64,000 nucleotides of DNA, from assembly GCA_004154925.1 (NCBI GenBank), contig QJNS01000219.1, forward strand, positions 62,001-126,000, given 5' to 3'. The stretch is from Monosporascus cannonballus (taxonomy: Eukaryota; Ascomycota; Sordariomycetes; Xylariales). The translations under genes and the position numbers were made by a program. Numbering within the stretch: the first letter of the stretch is position 1; each line of letters opens with the position of its first letter. Under the pieces are notes generated by a model. That model ran no database searches, was not told where the DNA came from, and was given only the letters and a program-made list of their open reading frames with translations. Below, in pieces: positions 59,700 through 64,000 of this stretch.

Positions 59700-62600
59700 A
59701 GGCCTTCGAAAATAAGGTATCGAAAAGCCCTAACATATAAGATCTTATATAAGATAATAAAAGAAATACGCAGCCAGATCCAAATTCTTTTATAATATAA
59801 AAACAAAACGTTTAAAGCCATAATCGATTTAAGAACCAAAGGAAATTTCATTTTTCCTTTAATAATAAAAAAATATCAGATTTTTTAGAAATATAAGTTA
59901 AAGTTTTACAAGTTACGTACAATAAACGGGAGCTTATCCACATACGAAAACGGACGAATCCTTCGGAAAACTAAAAAACTCCCAATACGAATTCAAAAAC
60001 ACCAAAAATGGATTTCGCTAAATATTGCCGATATTTCCGGACACGATATCATTCTGGGAATACCATGGCTCAAATCCAGCAACCCACATATCAACTGGAA
60101 AAACCAAACATTTTTATAGGAACAAAAACGAAAGCCACCCAAAGAAAATAACCAAGAAATCTGCTATATCATCAAGGAAGTCCAAATTACAAACCAATCC
60201 TTTACAGTATTACGTAAGTATCGACGGTTCAAGAAATTATTTAAAAATAAGGAAAACCACGAATTACATTCATATAGCTAATAAGATCACAAAATACTCA
60301 TCAAAAAAAGGTACCATTCTAAAATTTACAAAATCTACCATATAAACCCTAACAAATCGAAAGCCTTATAAAAGAGTACTTAACTTAACCTAAAAAAAAT
60401 ATATCTAACCCTTTAATTCTCCCGCTGGATACCCCGTTTTTATGGTACCAAAAACCAAGGATAAAAAGCAAAAAATTAACGAAAACAGAAATTTAATTTT
60501 CAGGAAAGTAATCGATTATAAATAGTTAAATAATATTACGATTAAAAACGGATATCCTTTAACCCTTATAAATACGTTAAAAAAACGTTAACAAAACAAA
60601 ATAATGTATTGCATTTAATTTCCGAAACGGTTATTACCGTATCAAAATGGCCAAAAGAAAAAAATGGAAAACGGCATTTAGAACAATATATGGATTTTAC
60701 GAATATAAAGTAATACGTATAGGATTTATTAATGCTCCCACCAGTTTCCAACGCCTAATTATAATTACGCTCAGAAAATTTCTGGACAAGTTTATATTCG
60801 TTTATCTCGATAATATTCTTATTTACTCCGAAATTTTAAAAAAGCACAAAAAGCAAATCGCCCAAATGTTCCAAATATTAAACGAAGCGAATATCCGAAT
60901 CAACCCAGCCAAAGGTATATGGCATACGTAAAAACTAAACTTTCTGGGATCCATTTTTACCCCCGGCCAAATTCAGATTTAACGCTTTAAAATGAAAGCA
61001 ATTAAGGACTGGCCCATCCCTAACAAAACGACCGTTATAAATATCCGGCAGATTTTAGGATTTACGGATTACGTACGTAACCTAATCAAAGGATATGGAG
61101 ATATAATTAGACTATTAACGAAATTTACCACCAAGAAATACGTAATGAAAAAGTTTGAATTTCTAGAAAATACAAAAAAAGCGTTCCAAATCTTAAAAAA
61201 TACGATCATTAATAAACCCATAATAAGATTACCTAATGCCGACAAAAAGAAATGCCTAAAGACGGATATTTCAGATTACGCATTAAGTGCCGTTTTAAAA
61301 CAATTAAAGGATAACGGTAAATAGTACCCAGTAGCATATTACTTAAAAGCACTCCAAAATACAGAACTTAAATACCCGATATACGATAAGGAACTGTTAG
61401 TAATTATTAACGCTTTTAAAAAATAAGAACTTTTTTTTAACGAAACAAAAAAACCCTTCGATATTTATTTTAATCACAAAAACCTTACCCGATTTATAAA
61501 AACATAAGAACCAAATAAACAACATAAAACTTAAATAATTTTTCTATCAAGATTCAACTTTAAAATATATTATATCAAAAAAAAAGAAAACATCCAGGTA
61601 AATATTCTTAGTCGCAAAAGTAATTACGACTCCAAAATTCTCAAAAAAAGCATATAAATGCTATAGTACAACTAGGATGGCATTATACAATTATGCGAAA
61701 TTTTAAAAAAACCATCCCCCGAACTTTTAATACGGTTCTGGAATTTTTACGACAAGAAAAAACAAAAAAAATTTAACAACTAAAAGAATAACCAAAAGAC
61801 CAACTACTGTACCATGGCAAAATTTATATTCCAAAAGATCAACAAAAACAGTTCGTAAAAGAATTTCACGAAAATCCATTATACGGACACCAAGAAATTT
61901 TCAAAACTACTCGACGGCTACAAAAGAAATATAACTTCCCTAAGCTACGCCGTATGGTCAAAACAATTATCAAAAACTGCAATATTTACAATAAGGCTAA
62001 AGTAATACGCCATAAGCCCTACGGATTATTATAATTTACCGATATTTCTAATAAAATATAAAACACCATAACTTGGAATTTTATCATTAACTTGCCTCCA
62101 TCTAAAAACCTAATTACTAAAATTAAATACGACGGAATATAGGTAATCGTTAACAAATTCACCAAGTACGGGTATTTTCTACCTTTCAAAGAAAACGCGA
62201 CAACAGAACAGCTAATATACGCCTTTATTAGATATTACTTAAACAAATACGGAATACCAGAAAAAATTATTTCCAATAGAAATACGTTATTTACTTTTAA
62301 ATTCGGCACTAATTTCTTTAAACAAATCGGTATTAAGCTTAAATTCTTAATAACGTATTATCCTTAAACCGATAAATAAATAAAATAACTTAATTAAACT
62401 TTGGAACAATATTTCCGAAATTATATCAATTACTAATAAGATATTTAAGTAAAGCTTTTATTATTAATATAAATTGCTTACAATACGTTTATTAACGAAA
62501 ATATGGGCGTATCTCCTTATACGGCTATATACGGGTATAAAGCAAAAACAAAACAACCTAAATAACCGCTTAATAAGGTACTAAAAATTATTACGATTAC

Positions 62601-63140
62601 ATTAAAAATAAAGATATTAACGATAAAGATTAAGATAATCCAGATTCGTTTCCAGAATAAATTACGATTCCTTTAATAACAGATAATCTAATATTATAAC
62701 AAAAAAAATTAAAAGATTAATTTTGACGAACGGAAATAAGGTTTATCTGTTACGCTAAAAACAAAACGTAACTTCGAACATTTTTCAAATTAAAATAAAA
62801 AAACCTAGCGGTAAGCTTAATTTTAAAAAACTTGGCACATTCAAAGTCGAAAAAATTATTTCTAAAACCAACTATCGACTATCGTTACTCAAAAACATAA
62901 GAATATATCCTATTTTCCATATTTTCTTATTTAAACCAATATCCAAAAACGCCCCATTAAAAACAAACCTAAAATTTAAAAAGGACTTTAACAAATACGA
63001 AGTCGAACGAATACTGGATTCCAAAATAATTAAGAACAAAATTTAATACCTAATTAAATAGGAAAAATATTCATATAAAAAATACTTAGGAACCACTTAA
63101 CCATTTAACGAATACAATAAACCTAATTAAAACGTTTTAC
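59700..63140 (+). pseudogene. pol: Element G pol relic: protease, RT, RNase H, integrase, chromodomain
   Basis: Protease IIDLRTKGNFI near 59819, and GHDIILGIPWLKSS intact at about 60043. RT, RNase H linker and thumb share one frame from 60647 to about 61630 with few stops: WKTAFRTIYGFYEYKV, GFINAPTSFQRLI, FVYLDNILIYS (YLDD->YLDN), LGFTDYVRNLIKGYGDI, KTDISDYALSAVL, YPIYDKELLVIINAF. Integrase zinc domain 61860-61995: H and H kept, second Cys is Tyr (CNIYNKAK). Catalytic sites WNFII and NRNTLF have Asn for Asp. Chromodomain 62997-63130 (YEVERILDSKIIKNKI). Confidence 0.9.
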
Positions 63141-63179
63141 CGCCAAAATTCTAACCGATTATCTTTAATATAGCCAAGA

Positions 63180-63850
63180 TTATAGGCAATAACGGTCCCC
63201 CGCTTAATTTAAGCCTTCGGCGTTCCAATCAAAGGAAATAAACGCTTTCAAAACGGCATCCATCTTAAAAACAAATTACGCTTGTTTTGTATCCACGCAA
63301 CGCCGCTTTTTTTCTATCTTTTCTCGTTTTTCCAACTAGTCCAACTTTAAGCTTTCCTTTAATAACTTTACCGCCTTTTTCTTAAGAAAGTCTTATTAAA
63401 GGTATAAACGCCTTAGTTTTCCAACAAATTCTTTTAATTTTTTATCCTATTAACGGCGCAATTCGGCTAATTTTTTTTCTACCGCCTTTTATTCCCTTTT
63501 TACAACTTTTAAGTACGCCAAAAAACTATTTTCAGTTTTACGTTATTCGCGTAACAGGCGGTTTTACGTTTCGTTTATTTTTTTGCAGCGAATTCATAAT
63601 TAAAACATTATAAGAAAAACGTTATAAGAAAAACGTTATAAGAAAAACGTTATAAGAAAAACGTTATAAGAAAAACGTTATAAGAAAAACGTTATTAACA
63701 AATATAATAATTATAACTTAAATATTCCGGAACGTAAAAATAACTGGTTTCGCTAAAACGAATATAATTCGAATAAAAAAAAGCCTTAATACCAAATTTT
63801 TTTAATTAAATTAATACGAATATCGCAAAAGCTGCGTTAATTTAACCGAG
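63180..63850 (-). pseudogene. Element G antisense ORF relic: cysteine array plus coiled coil
   Basis: Same place as in F. Array near 63690-63800: Y-x2-Y-x7-Y-x8-Y-x2-Y-x7-Y, identical spacing to F with all six positions Tyr. The downstream charged part aligns with F: KKAVKLLKESLKLD, EKREKIEKKRR, FKMDAVLKAFISFDWNAEG, with Glu->Lys changes and TAG/TAA at Gln sites. A 14-bp tandem expansion sits right after the array and breaks the frame. Confidence 0.6.
63607..63690. repeat. 14-bp tandem repeat, six copies
   Basis: attataagaaaaac followed by five identical gttataagaaaaac units. Element F has a single related unit here, so the array grew inside G. The identity of the units suggests this happened after the RIP mutations. 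Confidence 0.92.
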
Positions 63851-63984
63851 ATTTTTTTTCTTTTTTTGGATACGACTTATTATAATAAAGTTAATTAGGA
63901 TATCTTTAACTTTTTTTAACAAAACGAAAATGGCGACTTACGGTTTTTATCTTTAGGACAAAAATCTTTAAAAAGGGGAAATAA

Positions 63985-64000
63985 TATTACAGGAACAGGG
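63985..64000 (+). repeat. Element G 3' LTR start (window edge)
   Basis: tattacaggaacaggg, matching the first 16 bp of the family-2 LTR, preceded by the purine tract aaaaaggggaaataa. Confidence 0.85.

Larger units (their letters stand above)
57013..64000 (+). mobile_element. Ty3/gypsy chromovirus element G (family 2), runs off the window
   Basis: 5' LTR 57013-57431; the 3' LTR begins at 63985 (TATTACAGGAACAGGG) and is cut by the window end. This is the most readable pol in the window and gives the full layout of family 2 that F has lost. The 5 bp before it are ACTTA; the matching right side lies outside. Confidence 0.92.

Noticed and set aside
60025..60345. 106-codon plus-strand open frame in G
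   Set aside because: The true protease frame here (GHDIILGIPWL) is a different one; this is an out-of-frame shadow.
1..64000. Bacterial or phage origin, CRISPR arrays, tRNA/rRNA genes
   Set aside because: Retroelement families, RIP pattern and chromodomains indicate a filamentous fungus; no direct-repeat/spacer arrays or cloverleaf-like genes were found by eye.

Overview
This window looks like an AT-rich, gene-poor block from a filamentous ascomycete (Pezizomycotina-type) genome. It is built almost entirely from transposable elements that have been inactivated by repeat-induced point mutation (RIP). C->T and G->A transitions dominate. CpA/TpG have mostly become TpA while CpG remains common. 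Most stop codons in relic frames are TAA/TAG where Gln or Trp is expected, and Cys codons are read as Tyr. I see no intact host gene, no tRNA or rRNA gene and no CRISPR array.

Layout. 1-653 is a degraded tandem repeat of about 329 bp. 654-14347 is Ty3/gypsy element A (+, TSD CCTTA), split by a second, inverted element B (2146-8989, TSD CTAAT/TTAAT). 14348-28064 holds a small inverted-repeat element, a fold-back element, about 10 kb of unidentified RIP-degraded sequence with long readable minus-strand frames, a 112-bp MITE and a 1.34-kb element with 20-bp terminal inverted repeats. 28070-34776 is gypsy element C (+). 34.8-36.3 kb is an island of balanced base composition with a 32-bp minisatellite and two inverted-repeat elements. 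From about 36.4 kb to 57.0 kb lies one Ty1/copia element (H). It has been cut into pieces by gypsy elements F (37375-43035, TSD GGAAT), D (43125-49863, TSD CTAAR) and a truncated E with an inverted fragment (51687-about 55177). Element G (57013 to beyond the window end) is the best-preserved gypsy copy, and the window stops 16 bp into its 3' LTR.

Two gypsy families are present. Family 1 (A, B, C, D, E; LTR about 315-388 bp) has three LTR subtypes: A/E, B/C and D. Family 2 (F, G; LTR 389-419 bp) is distinct. Both are chromoviruses: gag with a CCHC knuckle, protease, RT, RNase H and integrase, ending in a chromodomain.

The most interesting signal is an antisense reading frame between the chromodomain and the 3' LTR in six of the seven gypsy copies (E lacks the region). 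It appears to encode a protein with an N-terminal six-cysteine array, C-x2-C-x6-C-x8-C-x2-C-x6-C in A, B and D and x7 variants in F and G. Mutated cysteines are mostly read as Tyr because of RIP. A charged, coiled-coil-like region follows. The first 95 bp either side of the only assembly gap (2464-2559) are identical, and removing one copy plus the Ns makes the two LTRs of B exactly equal in length (388 bp), so the gap is very probably an assembly artefact.
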